From contig NZ_RSTD01000003.1 of NCBI RefSeq assembly GCF_004117915.1, forward strand, positions 124,001-188,000: DNA of 64,000 bases, written 5' to 3'. The notes under the pieces were generated by a model. That model ran no database searches and had not been told where the DNA came from. It saw nothing but the letters and a program-made list of their open reading frames with translations. This document shows positions 1-10,683 of this stretch, one piece after another; positions within the stretch are counted from its first letter, which is position 1, and each line of letters opens with the position of its first letter. The translations under genes were made by a program, and so were the position numbers. This DNA is from Companilactobacillus metriopterae (GTDB lineage Bacteria; Bacillota; Bacilli; Lactobacillales; Lactobacillaceae).

Positions 1-118
1 TTTTTACGTCTCTTGAAGCAGCAGCTACCTTTGTAGTTGAGATTATTGCTGTGCTAGCAATAGATATTGCAACAGTGGCAGCAGTAATAATCTTAATTAG
101 TTTATTATTTTTAATAAT
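1..118 (-). CDS. Secreted protein, N-terminal part only (runs off left edge)
   Basis: Reading leftward from about 118 there is an open frame to the window edge. It encodes a lysine-rich start, a hydrophobic stretch (IITAATVAISIASTAII) and a small-residue AAA region, as in a Sec signal peptide. A GGGGGG Shine-Dalgarno lies five bases before an ATT codon, and no ATG, GTG or TTG is present in frame nearby, so an ATT start is inferred. The mature part and the function are not visible. The ribosome binding site is exactly complementary to the first C-run of the small RNA at about 2676. Confidence 0.5.
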   Translation of the reverse strand, partial: MIKNNKLIKIITAATVAISIASTAIISTTKVAAASRDVK

Positions 119-228
119 GTGGTCCCCCCTTAGTTATATATAATTATATTTGAATAATAATTAATTTCAATAAAATATTTTATTAAAAAGATAATAAAAA
201 AGAGGAATAACCAAATATTCCTCTCAAG

Positions 229-639
229 CTAGATAATAATTCCATTGCAGTGGTCAATTTCATGCTGAATAATTTGAGCAATCCAATCAGAAAAATCTTG
301 GGTATGTTCTATGAAATTGATGTCTAAGTATTTGACTTTGATATTTTGGTATCTTTTTGTGGGACGTTCGCCAGTTAGTGATAAGCAACCCTCACTAGTT
401 TCGTAAATATTCTATTTAGATATTATAACAGGATTAATCATAGGTACAGAAGTATTTCCTAACTTAAAAACAATAATATTTTTGCTGATACCAATCATAT
501 TAGCTGCCATTCCGACACAATTATCAGAATGATATTCAAGTGTATCCATTAAATCATTAACAACATTTAGATCGTCCTTAGTTGCTGGTATTGATTTTTT
601 AGATAGAAAATTTTCGTCAGTCATAATTGATTTAATCAT
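229..639 (-). pseudogene. def: Peptide deformylase, short variant, interrupted by an in-frame stop
   Basis: Peptide deformylase removes the N-terminal formyl group from new proteins. The frame starts at an ATG overlapping the stop of the upstream zinc-ribbon gene (TAATG), suggesting translational coupling. The first part reads to INPVIISK, then an amber TAG at about 412-414. After it the same frame continues with the family motifs EGCLSLTG and HEIDHCNG (metal-binding HExxH), ending IIQHEIDHCNGIII at 229. Both catalytic motifs lie after the stop, so the short product cannot work unless the stop is read through. Length without the stop (about 136 residues) matches the short deformylase variant of lactobacilli. 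A sequencing error is the main alternative. Confidence 0.8.
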
Positions 640-911
640 TATTTGTTTTTTGATGCTTTCCAACGATCTAATCCCTTAATCTGCATAGGATAGAACATTT
701 TTAGCATTGCCTTTTTGATAAAGTTATCGCTAGATTCATCAATTCCTTTTTTACCTCTAGAGATCATTTCTTCTATAGTAATGTCGGGTTCGATGAATTT
801 TCCGTTTTCGTAGCAATAGTTACAATATTTAGATGATTTACTACCATCAGATTCTGTACCAAGATTTTCTGAATTTAGTGGCATACCACAACTTTGACAA
901 AATTTTTCCAT
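639..911 (-). CDS. Small zinc-ribbon protein
   Basis: A 90-residue protein with two CxxC knuckles: CQSC at residues 5-8 and CNYC at about 30-33. It resembles the putative zinc-ribbon family (PF12674 type), whose function is unknown. The rest is helical and basic without membrane segments. The ATG at 911 has an AGGAG site eight bases upstream. Its stop overlaps the start of the deformylase pseudogene by one base, so the two were probably one operon. Function cannot be assigned. Confidence 0.75.
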   Translation of the reverse strand: MEKFCQSCGMPLNSENLGTESDGSKSSKYCNYCYENGKFIEPDITIEEMISRGKKGIDESSDNFIKKAMLKMFYPMQIKGLDRWKASKNK

Positions 912-1085
912 GTTTGATTCTCCTAGTTGAATTTAAATTTATTTTATCTGAAATTAGGAGTAAAGACTAATTATATTTGATAATTTAATAAAAATTGGAA
1001 TGACATATAAATTTATTTATTAATATTTTAAACGCTTATGATATATTTAATAGTGATTTATATCAGTATTTATAAGGGGGATTTT

Positions 1086-1808
1086 ATGGAACGACATTAC
1101 AAGAGTCGTGCAGAACTAAAACAAGATGTTAAAAATATGTATAAAGGTAACTGGTTATACACAATTCTGCTAAATATAATACCTGGCATGATAGTTTTAG
1201 GAGCTATAAGAATTATAGAGGTGGTATTTTTGCCAATAAGCATCTTAATATCAGAACCGGTAAATAACGGTCAACCATTAGCAGTAATTATATTTATTCT
1301 TATATGTGTAGTGAATTTCATTATTGTAACAATAGGAATGATGCTAGTTTCTTACGGAGTAATGTTCACTCTTTTAGGGTGGTTGAGAGGTGAAAAAATC
1401 AACATGGATTCAGTATTTAATTCTGGATTTTCAGGTTTCTCACCTAAATATGTAAAAGGTAATATTATAATTGGAATTGAATCTTCCCTTTATTTTTATC
1501 TTTGGTCACTATTATTGGTTGTACCTGGAATAATTAAAATGATCTCGTACTCGCAAGCGATTTATTTGTATAAGGATTATATTGACGAAGGTAATAAAAA
1601 AGAATATAACTTTGGTGATTTTATAACTGAGAGCAGAAAACTTATGGATGGTCATAAATGGGAGTATTTTGTTTTGCAGCTTTCATTTTTAGGATGGTTC
1701 TTGCTTTCGATTCTTACATTGGGCATAGGTTTTATATGGTTAACACCATACATAAATGCAACAAATGCTAATTTTTATGATAATCTAAAATCTAAAAAAA
1801 TTAATTAA
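1086..1808 (+). CDS. DUF975 family membrane protein
   Basis: A 240-residue protein with a soluble N-terminus containing SRAELKQDVKN and GNW-, about five to six hydrophobic segments, and the DUF975 signature region around YSQAIYLYKDY and LMDGHKWEYFVLQLSFLGW. The start is placed at ATG 1086, behind an AAGGGGG site, rather than at the unsupported upstream ATG at 1038. It is followed 58 bases later by a second family member in the same orientation. The biochemical role of DUF975 is unknown; the location is the cytoplasmic membrane. Its G-rich ribosome binding site makes it a candidate target of the C-rich sRNAs. Confidence 0.85.
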   Translation: MERHYKSRAELKQDVKNMYKGNWLYTILLNIIPGMIVLGAIRIIEVVFLPISILISEPVNNGQPLAVIIFILICVVNFIIVTIGMMLVSYGVMFTLLGWLRGEKINMDSVFNSGFSGFSPKYVKGNIIIGIESSLYFYLWSLLLVVPGIIKMISYSQAIYLYKDYIDEGNKKEYNFGDFITESRKLMDGHKWEYFVLQLSFLGWFLLSILTLGIGFIWLTPYINATNANFYDNLKSKKIN

Positions 1809-1866
1809 ATTTATAATATGTGTGATATATTTTATAAGTAATGTTTATTAAATAAGGGGGTTTACA

Positions 1867-2568
1867 ATGGATTCTAATTTTAAAACTAGTGCATCACTAA
1901 AAAGTAGCGCTAAAGAAATTTTGCATGGCAACTGGAGTAAGGGAATCATACTTAATATTATTCCTACACTTTATTATATTTTTGTAGGAATTGGGACAGT
2001 AGCCTATACTTCTACATATAATTATTATGATCCCCAATCAGCTACTAATAGTACTAATTCTGCATTTGGAATAATAGTTTCTATTTTATTGGGAATTCTT
2101 ACATCAGGAATAGTGTTTGTATTCATAGATTGGCTTAATACAAAGAATGCTCCAGAAACACCATTTAAGAGCGCGTTTGTTGCATTTACAAAGGATTATT
2201 TTGCAGGTTCATTCTTTATTCAATTATTAAACTATATATGGGTATTACTTTGGTCTATTCTTCTTATAGTGCCCGGAGTTATCAAGGCAATTGCCTACTC
2301 ACAAGCAATGTTTATTTACAAAGACGCGGTTGAATCTGGAAATACATCTGATCATTATAGAGATTACATAACAAAGAGTCGTCAAATGATGGATGGAAAC
2401 AAATGGAGATATTTTGTATTACAACTTAGTTTCCTTGGCTGGGATATCCTAGCATGGTTAACTTTAGGTATAGGATATATCTGGTTAGCACCGTATAAAT
2501 CAGCTACTTTTGCTGCATTCTACCTTGATCTAAAAGAAAATCAAAATACTGCAGAAATCATAGATTAA
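1867..2568 (+). CDS. DUF975 family membrane protein, second copy
   Basis: 233 residues, clearly paralogous to the preceding gene: both carry an ASLK/AELK start, a GNW motif, SQAMFIYKD / SQAIYLYKD, and a C-terminal block MMDGNKWRYFVLQLSFLGW. Predicted polytopic membrane protein. The ATG at 1867 has an AAGGGGG site about seven bases before it. The upstream gap carries no terminator, so cotranscription with the first copy is likely. An intrinsic terminator overlaps its 3' end. Function unknown beyond the family. Confidence 0.85.
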   Translation: MDSNFKTSASLKSSAKEILHGNWSKGIILNIIPTLYYIFVGIGTVAYTSTYNYYDPQSATNSTNSAFGIIVSILLGILTSGIVFVFIDWLNTKNAPETPFKSAFVAFTKDYFAGSFFIQLLNYIWVLLWSILLIVPGVIKAIAYSQAMFIYKDAVESGNTSDHYRDYITKSRQMMDGNKWRYFVLQLSFLGWDILAWLTLGIGYIWLAPYKSATFAAFYLDLKENQNTAEIID

Positions 2569-2588
2569 TTTCTATGATTTTTTTTATT
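2555..2588 (+). terminator. Intrinsic terminator of the DUF975 pair
   Basis: Ten-base-pair stem AAATCATAGA / TCTATGATTT followed by a T-run. The left arm lies inside the last codons of the second DUF975 gene. Confidence 0.8.
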
Positions 2589-2675
2589 TTCAAAAAATAT
2601 TCATAGTTTTACAGAAAATAATTCTCATCTCTGTATCTATATATTCATAATTTCAAGTTATTATATAATCATAGT

Positions 2676-2798
2676 CAGATAAGAGAGATGGCTAATAGAT
2701 TTTTTCATTAATATTCCCCCCTTAAATATTAATCCCCTCATAATTAACTTTCTCCCCAAAAGTTAAATAAAAAAGATGCCAAAAGGCATCTTTTTTTT
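2676..2798 (+). ncRNA. C-rich small RNA, copy 1 of 3
   Basis: Part of a dispersed element also found at about 11987 and 15983. A TATAAT -10 (2664-2669) precedes a conserved start CATAGTCAGAT. The predicted transcript carries three unpaired C-runs (CCCCCC, CCCC, CCCC) spaced about 12-15 bases apart and ends in a perfect GATGCC-AAAA-GGCATC terminator with eight Ts. A conserved TTCA(A/T)AATTTCA(A/G)GTTA block precedes the -10; no good -35 is visible, so an activator is possible. By analogy with LhrC and csRNA families, such C-runs can pair with Shine-Dalgarno sites. The reverse strand holds a 15-codon ORF (see rejected items). Confidence 0.65.
2771..2798. terminator. Bidirectional intrinsic terminator between sRNA copy 1 and asnA
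   Basis: Stem AAAGATGCC / GGCATCTTT with an AAAA loop, T-run on the plus side and A-run on the other. It can end the rightward small RNA and the leftward asnA transcript. Confidence 0.85.
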
Positions 2799-2801
2799 GT
2801 T

Positions 2802-3809
2802 TTATAGAATATTAATTCCGTTCTTTTTACATTCTTCAATCATATCCGCTGGCCAAATACTTGCTTGAACTTCCCCAACATGTGCTTTTCCTAGTAACAA
2901 CATACATAGACGTGATTGGCCAATTCCACCACCAATTGTGTAAGGTAGTTCTTCATTGATAATCATTTTATGGAATGGTAATTCCAGACGTGCTTCTTCA
3001 TCAAGCTCTTTTAGTTGAGATAACATGGCATCTTTATCAACTCGAATTCCCATACTTGATACTTCGATAGCTTGGTTTAGAGGTTCATACCAGAACATGA
3101 TATCTCCGTTTAGTTTCCAATCATCATAGTCGGGTGCTCGTCCATCGTGGCGTTCACCACTCTTTAATTTTCCACCAATTTGTTCTATAAATACTGCACC
3201 GTACTCTTTACAGATGGCATTTTCACGTTCTCTAGGAGTTAAATCAGGATATTTATCTTCTAATTCTTGTGTTGTAATAAAGTGAATTTCATCAGGCAAC
3301 TTGTGAACTGTTTCTGGGAATTTGTACCAAACTTCATGTTCCATATGTTTGATAACTTTGAAAACTTCTCTAACTGTTTCTTCCAAGGTTTCTTTGGTAC
3401 GTTCGTCTTTAGAAATCACTTTTTCCCAATCCCATTGGTCAACATAAATTGAGTGATAGTTATCCAAGTCTTCATCTTTACGGATAGCATTCATGTTTGT
3501 ATACAATCCCTCATGTAGGTCAAATCCATATTCACCCAGAGCAAATCTTTTCCATTTTGCTAATGAATGGACGATTTCTATTGTATCGTCACCCATGTCT
3601 TTCATAGTGAAAGATACAGCCTGTTCAACTCCGTTCAAGTTATCATTTAAACCAGTAGATTTTTCTAAAAACATAGGTGCAGATAATCTAGACAGATTTA
3701 ATTCTTTTCCAAATTCGTTTTGAAATGTTTCACGAATGTATCTTATGGCTTTTTGTGTATCCTTGATTGATAGTTTTGGATCATATGATTCTGGAATAAT
3801 TAAGTTCAT
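2802..3809 (-). CDS. asnA: Aspartate-ammonia ligase (AsnA)
   Basis: Makes asparagine from aspartate, ammonia and ATP in the cytoplasm. It is 335 residues, the normal length for the ammonia-dependent, class II aminoacyl-tRNA-synthetase-like enzyme. Recognisable blocks are [11 protein letters not shown] near the N-terminus, YVDQWDWEK in the middle, and the C-terminal [23 protein letters not shown] motif region near residue 295. The ATG at 3809 has a GGGGTTG site. It stands alone behind a T-box leader, which fits induction when tRNA-Asn is uncharged, and ends at the bidirectional terminator shared with the small RNA. Confidence 0.96.
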   Translation of the reverse strand: MNLIIPESYDPKLSIKDTQKAIRYIRETFQNEFGKELNLSRLSAPMFLEKSTGLNDNLNGVEQAVSFTMKDMGDDTIEIVHSLAKWKRFALGEYGFDLHEGLYTNMNAIRKDEDLDNYHSIYVDQWDWEKVISKDERTKETLEETVREVFKVIKHMEHEVWYKFPETVHKLPDEIHFITTQELEDKYPDLTPRERENAICKEYGAVFIEQIGGKLKSGERHDGRAPDYDDWKLNGDIMFWYEPLNQAIEVSSMGIRVDKDAMLSQLKELDEEARLELPFHKMIINEELPYTIGGGIGQSRLCMLLLGKAHVGEVQASIWPADMIEECKKNGINIL

Positions 3810-3840
3810 AATTTCAACCCCGCATTTAATTTTTCAAAAT

Positions 3841-4119
3841 AAAAAAAGCCTTCCATCCCTGTGTATAGGGACGAAAGACTTTTCGCGGTACCACCCAAGT
3901 TGTCTATACCTAAATAGACCACCTCAATAAGAGTACTAACATACTCCTCCGAATGATAACGTACCGGTAACGTCTAGACCTACTAAGAAAACTTTTCAGC
4001 TAGAAACATTAGAAAGTGTTTTTCAAAATATTAAGTATCTGAATGAGTTCTCACTAATTCTCATTTCACTGTCAGCCCTAACATATCTACTTGTCTTTCT
4101 TGTTGTTATTTTATTTTGT
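3841..4119 (-). promoter_or_regulatory. T-box riboswitch upstream of asnA
   Basis: The leftward leader contains the canonical T-box sequence GGGTGGTACCGCG (complement at 3884-3896). A strong terminator stem follows, pairing the AGTCTTTCGTCCCT side with the AGGGATGGAAGGCT side, and then a T-run at 3841-3847. The long upstream region has room for stem I. Family knowledge says uncharged tRNA binds and favours the antiterminator; asnA downstream implies tRNA-Asn. I did not resolve the specifier loop base by base. Confidence 0.92.
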
Positions 4120-4125
4120 GAACAT

Positions 4126-4153
4126 ATCATAGCATTTAATTTTTAATTTGCAA
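4126..4153 (-). promoter_or_regulatory. Promoter of the asnA T-box transcript
   Basis: TTGCAA, 16-base spacer, TATGAT preceded by TGC (extended -10), read on the minus strand. The predicted start is at about 4119, at the 5' end of the T-box leader. Confidence 0.65.
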
Positions 4154-4192
4154 ATAGTTTTTTAATATAAATCTCTAAAAATTAGAAAAAAG

Positions 4193-4918
4193 TTAATTTT
4201 TAGAGTAAATAGATCTCAAAGCATTCAGATCACTTTCAGATAATTTGCTAACGCCTTGATTGCTAGGGTACATCACAGAACTTGGGTCTTTACTATGTTC
4301 TAATCCTAAAGCATGACCTAACTCGTGAACAGTAACTGAATCGGCTACAGATTCAGAATAAGACATATTGATACTTGCCTTTGCATGGTTAATTGCTTTT
4401 TTAGAGGCATCACTAGGACTATATGTAAGCTGTGGACCACCTTTACCTAATTCTATAGTTTGTCCATCAGTATAACTTTGATTATCATGATAGATAGAAA
4501 ATGTAATGGTATTTACGTCATCACTGCCATTTCCTTCGACTAGTTTGACTAGTCCGGTATTATTATATGTGGAAATTGCATCGTTGAATGCTTGTCTGGC
4601 AACAGTTGGAGTTTTACTAGTAAAGTGATAATAATAAGTATTTCCTGGAGTGTATTCTTTAAATATCGAAAAAATCGGTGTTTGATTTGGATACACTTTT
4701 TTTGCAGCATCTTTTTCACTTTGTGCTGTTTCACCAGTTTCTATGGCAAATAATCTAGATGATAATGAACTGAATAAATTGGATATATCATTTTTGGACT
4801 GATTTAAAGTACTAACTAATGCTGATCTGTCAGCTTCTGTAGTTAGATTGCTGTCATTGATGGCAAAAAATCCATCAACTGTTATTAGTACTACTATAAG
4901 TAAAATGTTTCTTTTCAT
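4193..4918 (-). CDS. Secreted matrixin-type zinc metalloprotease
   Basis: 241 residues with an N-terminal hydrophobic signal segment (ILLIVVLITVDGFFA). The C-terminal catalytic domain has the extended zinc motif HELGHALGLEHS followed by the Met-turn region SSVMYPS, characteristic of metzincin/matrixin (M10) peptidases. The central part (YYYHFTSK to TITFSIYHD) fits the typical mixed fold. It ends LRSIYSKN with no anchor, so it is probably released or wall-associated. It is a single gene with its own start behind an AGGAAGT site. The substrate is unknown. Confidence 0.85.
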   Translation of the reverse strand: MKRNILLIVVLITVDGFFAINDSNLTTEADRSALVSTLNQSKNDISNLFSSLSSRLFAIETGETAQSEKDAAKKVYPNQTPIFSIFKEYTPGNTYYYHFTSKTPTVARQAFNDAISTYNNTGLVKLVEGNGSDDVNTITFSIYHDNQSYTDGQTIELGKGGPQLTYSPSDASKKAINHAKASINMSYSESVADSVTVHELGHALGLEHSKDPSSVMYPSNQGVSKLSESDLNALRSIYSKN

Positions 4919-4977
4919 TTCGTACTTCCTTTAATAAAGTTAATCCATTTTACTCCGAATTACTAAATGTGTCTATT

Positions 4978-5005
4978 AAAAAAAGCATCCACAAGGGATG
5001 CTTTT
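4978..5005 (-). terminator. Intrinsic terminator of the dipeptidase gene
   Basis: AAAAGCATCC / GGATGCTTTT stem with a short loop and a T-run on the minus strand, directly at the stop codon of the dipeptidase gene. Confidence 0.85.
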
Positions 5006-6410
5006 AGTCGTTAAGATTATATCTTAATTTCATATGTTCTGAACCTAGAATAACCATGTCACCAAGTAATTTTGTTTGTCTAGTAAATGATTCATTAGCT
5101 AATTTTTCATTGGCACTTTGTAGATATTTTTTAACATCTGAACTTGATGAAAATTCTGCATCGGTATCATTTTGAATCTTACGATAAGCACCCATTGCTT
5201 CTAGCTCGAAGGTATCACGTAAATCAACATACAAATCGTAATCTGTGTCTCCAAGTAGAGCAGTAGTACAACTCAACCAATACATGTTATTCATGTTGAA
5301 AGTTCCATTGGCATCTTTGTAACTTTCTGGAGTGTCATCAACGTTGCTGTAGAAAGGAACAACAGTGTTGAAAGTGTTAGCACCATAAGCTAACCAGTGG
5401 ATTCCAGAAATTTCTGCAGGAACATTATTTCTGATTTGAAGAATGTGAACGTTGTGGTTACGGTTTATTCCGATTGGACGAAGTAGTTGTTTTTCATCTT
5501 CAGTACCATTTCCATAAGGATCATATTCTGTGTTTTCAAAGTGAGAGCTTAGCACGTATTTTACATCTTCAATAGAAATCTTGCGATTTGCAAAGCAGAT
5601 AAATGGAAGATCTTGGTCATCAATATCTTGAATCAAATCAGGGTTGAAGTAACTTTGACCGTACCAAGCACGAGGGTTGTTATAAACAGTATCTTTTATA
5701 GTTGCACTACCAAAGATGTGGCGTAAATTGTATCCTTCAAAATCAGGATTTAAATTATATTTTGCGATAGCATCTTTCAAATCACTTGAGCAAAGTGTAT
5801 CAGCTGAATCAAAATCAAAGTCATCAATATTCATACGGTTTGGTGCAACAACATAGGCATCATCAGGAATACGAACCGCAGCCCAGTGGTGTCCACCAAT
5901 TGTTTCTAGCCACCAAACTTCATTATGATCAGAAAAGGCAATTCCATTTGTTTCGTATGTTCCAAATTCTTCTAAAAGAGATCCAAGTCTTTCGACTCCT
6001 TCTCTTGCACTATGGATATAAGGAAGAACCAGTGTAACAAGATCTTCTTCACCAATTCCACCATCTACTAATGGATCAAATCCCAATACTCTAGAATTAG
6101 TAGTGATTGTTTCCGTAGCGGACATAGCAACATTTTCACTATTGATACCAGCGGCAGGCCAGATACCATTTGTCAAAATAGAGTTAGGAATTGAGGTATA
6201 ACGCATAGGATTATCAGGAAGGTCAACTTGAACTTTGCTGATAACTGATTGATATTTTCTAGGTTGATCTTCAGGTTGAACAACGATAAAACGTTGAGGA
6301 TCAAGTGCCTCATGGCCATCATCATTTCTTGAAATAATTGTAGAGCCATCAATTGAAGCATCTTTACCAACCAAAATTGTTGTACATGAACCTTGAATTT
6401 TTTTACTCAT
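5004..6410 (-). CDS. pepD: C69 family dipeptidase (PepD-like)
   Basis: 468 residues, matching N-terminal-nucleophile dipeptidases of lactic acid bacteria. The N-terminus reads [13 protein letters not shown], and Cys9 is the expected catalytic nucleophile exposed after removal of the short propeptide. Family blocks [35 protein letters not shown] (residues about 140-165) and the tryptophan-rich [13 protein letters not shown] follow. It would hydrolyse dipeptides in the cytoplasm during casein or peptide use. Monocistronic: divergent from nothing upstream and closed by its own terminator. The start is ATG 6410 with an AAGGAG-type site. Confidence 0.93.
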   Translation of the reverse strand: MSKKIQGSCTTILVGKDASIDGSTIISRNDDGHEALDPQRFIVVQPEDQPRKYQSVISKVQVDLPDNPMRYTSIPNSILTNGIWPAAGINSENVAMSATETITTNSRVLGFDPLVDGGIGEEDLVTLVLPYIHSAREGVERLGSLLEEFGTYETNGIAFSDHNEVWWLETIGGHHWAAVRIPDDAYVVAPNRMNIDDFDFDSADTLCSSDLKDAIAKYNLNPDFEGYNLRHIFGSATIKDTVYNNPRAWYGQSYFNPDLIQDIDDQDLPFICFANRKISIEDVKYVLSSHFENTEYDPYGNGTEDEKQLLRPIGINRNHNVHILQIRNNVPAEISGIHWLAYGANTFNTVVPFYSNVDDTPESYKDANGTFNMNNMYWLSCTTALLGDTDYDLYVDLRDTFELEAMGAYRKIQNDTDAEFSSSSDVKKYLQSANEKLANESFTRQTKLLGDMVILGSEHMKLRYNLND

Positions 6411-6483
6411 AAAAAATACTCCTTCTGTTATTTAACTATCATTATAGACTTAATTAATCAAAAGTTAATAGTGGGTGAAGTTG

Positions 6484-7188
6484 TTAGTTGTTAGTTATTT
6501 GTAGAAAAAAGTTAGCATTTTTATAGTTGTAGATGTTGGTTGAATAGTCAAAAGGTTCTCCATTGGTAGAATAGAATAATTCATTTGTTATAAGACAAGG
6601 ATCATCTTTTTTTAAATTTAAAAGTTTGGCTTGCTTGTCAGATAATTTCGAAACCGAAAGATATTTGTCAGAAAATCCAACTTCCAAATTATAAGATTCA
6701 AATAAATAATTAAATATGGACTCTTCTACAACTTCTTTATTTATATAAGGTACTAATGTTTTTTTTAAATAAGAATTTTCAATACAAAGAATTTCGTCAC
6801 TTGTACTCCTTAAACGACTAATATGAAAGACTTCTTCTCCAGGCTTACAGTTCAAATTTTTTGAGACTTCATTATTAGGTATTTCGGATGAAATAGAGAT
6901 ATCGGATGCTTCCAATCTAACTTTTTCCAGATCTGAAGTGAAGCCACTGTTAGTATAAAGATCGATTAAACCGTTTTTTTGACTACGCCTGACGAAGATT
7001 CCGCTACCGTGAACCTGATAAACTGTTCCGTTTTTTTGTAAAATATCCAAGGCTTTGACAATTGTAGTTTTACTAGTTTTAAATTGATCAATCATTTGAG
7101 CAAGACTAGGTAATTTGTCGCCTTGTTTCAAATTTTCTTTTTGAATTAAATTCTGTATAGAATTTACTACTTCATTATATTTTGGCAT
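6484..7188 (-). CDS. GntR/HutC-type repressor of the beta-glucoside operon
   Basis: 234 residues when started at ATG 7188, which has AAAGGA nine bases upstream; the longer frame to 7275 lacks a site and overlaps the divergent promoter. The N-terminal winged helix carries KLPSLAQMIDQFKTSKTTIVKALDIL (about residues 23-48), and the C-terminal part is a UTRA ligand domain (HISRLRSTSDEIL, ITNELFYS). Transcribed divergently from the PTS/6-phospho-beta-glucosidase operon. It probably senses a phosphorylated glucoside and binds the palindrome between the two genes. BglR/GmuR-like in role; the exact sugar is unknown. Confidence 0.88.
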   Translation of the reverse strand: MPKYNEVVNSIQNLIQKENLKQGDKLPSLAQMIDQFKTSKTTIVKALDILQKNGTVYQVHGSGIFVRRSQKNGLIDLYTNSGFTSDLEKVRLEASDISISSEIPNNEVSKNLNCKPGEEVFHISRLRSTSDEILCIENSYLKKTLVPYINKEVVEESIFNYLFESYNLEVGFSDKYLSVSKLSDKQAKLLNLKKDDPCLITNELFYSTNGEPFDYSTNIYNYKNANFFLQITNN

Positions 7189-7242
7189 ATATATCAGTCC
7201 TTTTTGGCTTTTTCTTCTTAATTGTAAACATAAATAAATAAT

Positions 7243-7282
7243 AATGAAAGCGCTTGACGAAGTGTGCATGCACAATTAATAT
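7243..7282 (+). promoter_or_regulatory. Promoter of the bgl operon with cre site and palindromic operator
   Basis: TTGACG at 7254-7259, 17-base spacer and TAATAT at 7277-7282 form the promoter. A cre-like sequence TGAAAGCGCTTGAC overlaps the -35, as expected for CcpA repression. A perfect 12-base palindrome TGTGCATGCACA (7263-7274) sits between -35 and -10 and is the likely GntR operator. Confidence 0.75.
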
Positions 7283-7337
7283 TATACATGTAATCTATAT
7301 AGAAAATAAAATATTTGGTACTTTACGGAGAAGAATT

Positions 7338-9227
7338 ATGGCAGAAAAGGTAAGGGATTATTCAAAACTAGCCAAAGATATTTACGATATAGTTGGCGGG
7401 GATGAAAATATTAATAATGTAGTTCATTGTGCTACTAGACTTAGATTGGAGTTAAAAAATACAACTCCAGAGATGAAAGAAAAAGTTAGTAAGCTAAATG
7501 GAGTAATCACAGTTGTTGAAAATAGCGGTCAGTTTCAGATAGTTATTGGTCAACATGTTGTTGATGTCTATGATCAATTTATTGAACTAACCGATATTGA
7601 ATTGAATGATTCAGGGGATCAACCTAAGCAAAGTGTTTTGAATAAAATTATTGCTACAATGTCAGCAGTTTTTGCACCGTTCATTTATGTTTTAGCTGCA
7701 GCAGGTATTCTACAAGGAATACTAATTTTGCTCAATTTATTTATTAGTAATTTTGCTAAAACCGGTACCTATCAAGTACTTAGTTTTATATCATGGGCAC
7801 CATTTGTATTTTTACCTATCTTTATCGCTATTACTGCATCACAACATTTCAAAACAAATATGTTTATTGCAGTAGCTTGTTGTGCTGCCTTGGTTAGTCC
7901 AACATGGGCAACTATGGCAGCTAGCATTGCCTCGGGCCATACAATTGATTTCTTAGGTATACCTTTGACACAAACTGTTTATACATCTTCAGTATTACCA
8001 CCACTTCTATTGGTGTGGTTGTTATCTTATTTAGAAAAATTTCTAAATAAACACATGCCTGATGTAATTAAGTCATTGGCAGTACCATTTCTTTGTATTT
8101 TGATAATGGTTCCGCTAACTATTTTGTTAATAGGACCTGTATCTCAATTAGCTGCTAATGGTATTGCTAATGGCTACAACTGGATGGTTAAAGTTGCTCC
8201 TCCATTGGCAGGAGCCGTGATCGGTGGATTCTGGGAAGTATTTGTTATCTTTGGTGTTCATTGGGGAATCACTCCAGTTGTACTAGCTAACTTTGATATG
8301 TATGGTATGGATTCATTCCAAGCATTTCAAACTGCCGCAGTTGTTTCGCAAGTAGGAGCAGTATTAGGAGTTTTCCTAAAAACAAAAGATAAAGATTTGA
8401 AGGGTGTTTCATTATCTGCTTTTGTTACAGGTATCTTTGGTATCACAGAACCAACAATTTATGGTGTTACATTGAAATTTAAAAAACCATTTGTTATAGC
8501 CTGTGTATCTGGCGCTGTTGGTGGAATTGTTATGAGTTTCTTTAACTCACACTATTATGCATATGCTGGACTACCTGGTATGTTAACGATGGTTAACGGT
8601 ATTGGTGCAAATCAAGCATCATTTATTGGAATAGTTATAGGATGTGCAGTAGCGTTCTTTGGCGCTATGGCAATGGTTATGTTTCTTGGTACAGGTGAAA
8701 AAGAAGCAATTGCTGAAGGTATAGTTGAAGATCCTGAGAAATCAGAAATAGAAGAAAACGCAGTTAATACTGATCCCATTGTTGTAAATAGTCCTATCGA
8801 TGGTCATGTACTTCAATTATCTGAAATAGATGACCCAGTATTTTCTTCAGGTGCTATGGGTCAAGGTATGGCATTTGAACCAACAGGTAATAAAGTGTAC
8901 TCACCCGTAGATGGAAAAATAGTTATGTTTGCTGATACAAAACATGCAGTAGGTATCAGTGGAAATGATGGAGCTGAGGTACTTATTCATATAGGAATGG
9001 ATACAGTTGAACTAAAAGGAGAACATTACACAGAGCGTGCAAAAGTGGGTGATCTTGTTAAGAAAGGTGATTTACTACTTGAGTTTGACGCAGATGCTAT
9101 AAAAGATGCCGGATATTCTTTAGTTACACCAATGGTTATAACTAATTCAGCTGAATATAAAGATGTGATAGTTTATCCAGTTAAAGATGTTAAAAATGGT
9201 GAGGCTGTTCTTGAATTAAACAAATAA
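7338..9227 (+). CDS. Beta-glucoside PTS transporter, subunits IIBCA fused
   Basis: 629 residues from ATG 7338, chosen for the GGAGAAG site seven bases upstream; the frame continuing to 7254 crosses the promoter. Order: IIB with phosphorylated Cys in NVVHCATRLRL (about residue 31), IIC membrane domain with about ten segments (residues 100-470), then IIA with the active His in VLIHIGMDTVELKG (about residue 545). It takes up and phosphorylates beta-glucosides such as cellobiose, arbutin or salicin. The 6-phospho-beta-glucosidase follows after 12 bases, so the pair forms one catabolic operon. Confidence 0.93.
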   Translation: MAEKVRDYSKLAKDIYDIVGGDENINNVVHCATRLRLELKNTTPEMKEKVSKLNGVITVVENSGQFQIVIGQHVVDVYDQFIELTDIELNDSGDQPKQSVLNKIIATMSAVFAPFIYVLAAAGILQGILILLNLFISNFAKTGTYQVLSFISWAPFVFLPIFIAITASQHFKTNMFIAVACCAALVSPTWATMAASIASGHTIDFLGIPLTQTVYTSSVLPPLLLVWLLSYLEKFLNKHMPDVIKSLAVPFLCILIMVPLTILLIGPVSQLAANGIANGYNWMVKVAPPLAGAVIGGFWEVFVIFGVHWGITPVVLANFDMYGMDSFQAFQTAAVVSQVGAVLGVFLKTKDKDLKGVSLSAFVTGIFGITEPTIYGVTLKFKKPFVIACVSGAVGGIVMSFFNSHYYAYAGLPGMLTMVNGIGANQASFIGIVIGCAVAFFGAMAMVMFLGTGEKEAIAEGIVEDPEKSEIEENAVNTDPIVVNSPIDGHVLQLSEIDDPVFSSGAMGQGMAFEPTGNKVYSPVDGKIVMFADTKHAVGISGNDGAEVLIHIGMDTVELKGEHYTERAKVGDLVKKGDLLLEFDADAIKDAGYSLVTPMVITNSAEYKDVIVYPVKDVKNGEAVLELNK

Positions 9228-9230
9228 TAG

Positions 9231-10676
<1,446 letters not shown>

Positions 10677-10683
10677 GACAAAT

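Noticed and set aside
2676-2730. 15-codon ORF MKKSISHLSYLTMII on the strand opposite sRNA copy 1 (and copy 2 at about 12030)
   Set aside because: A strong G-rich site exists, but copy 3 has lost the start codon while keeping C-runs and terminator. The -10 and terminators support rightward RNA. A dual-function element is not excluded.
3267-3930. Several 60-80-codon frames opposite asnA and its T-box
   Set aside because: They lie wholly antisense to a clear gene and leader, lack ribosome sites and have no family features.
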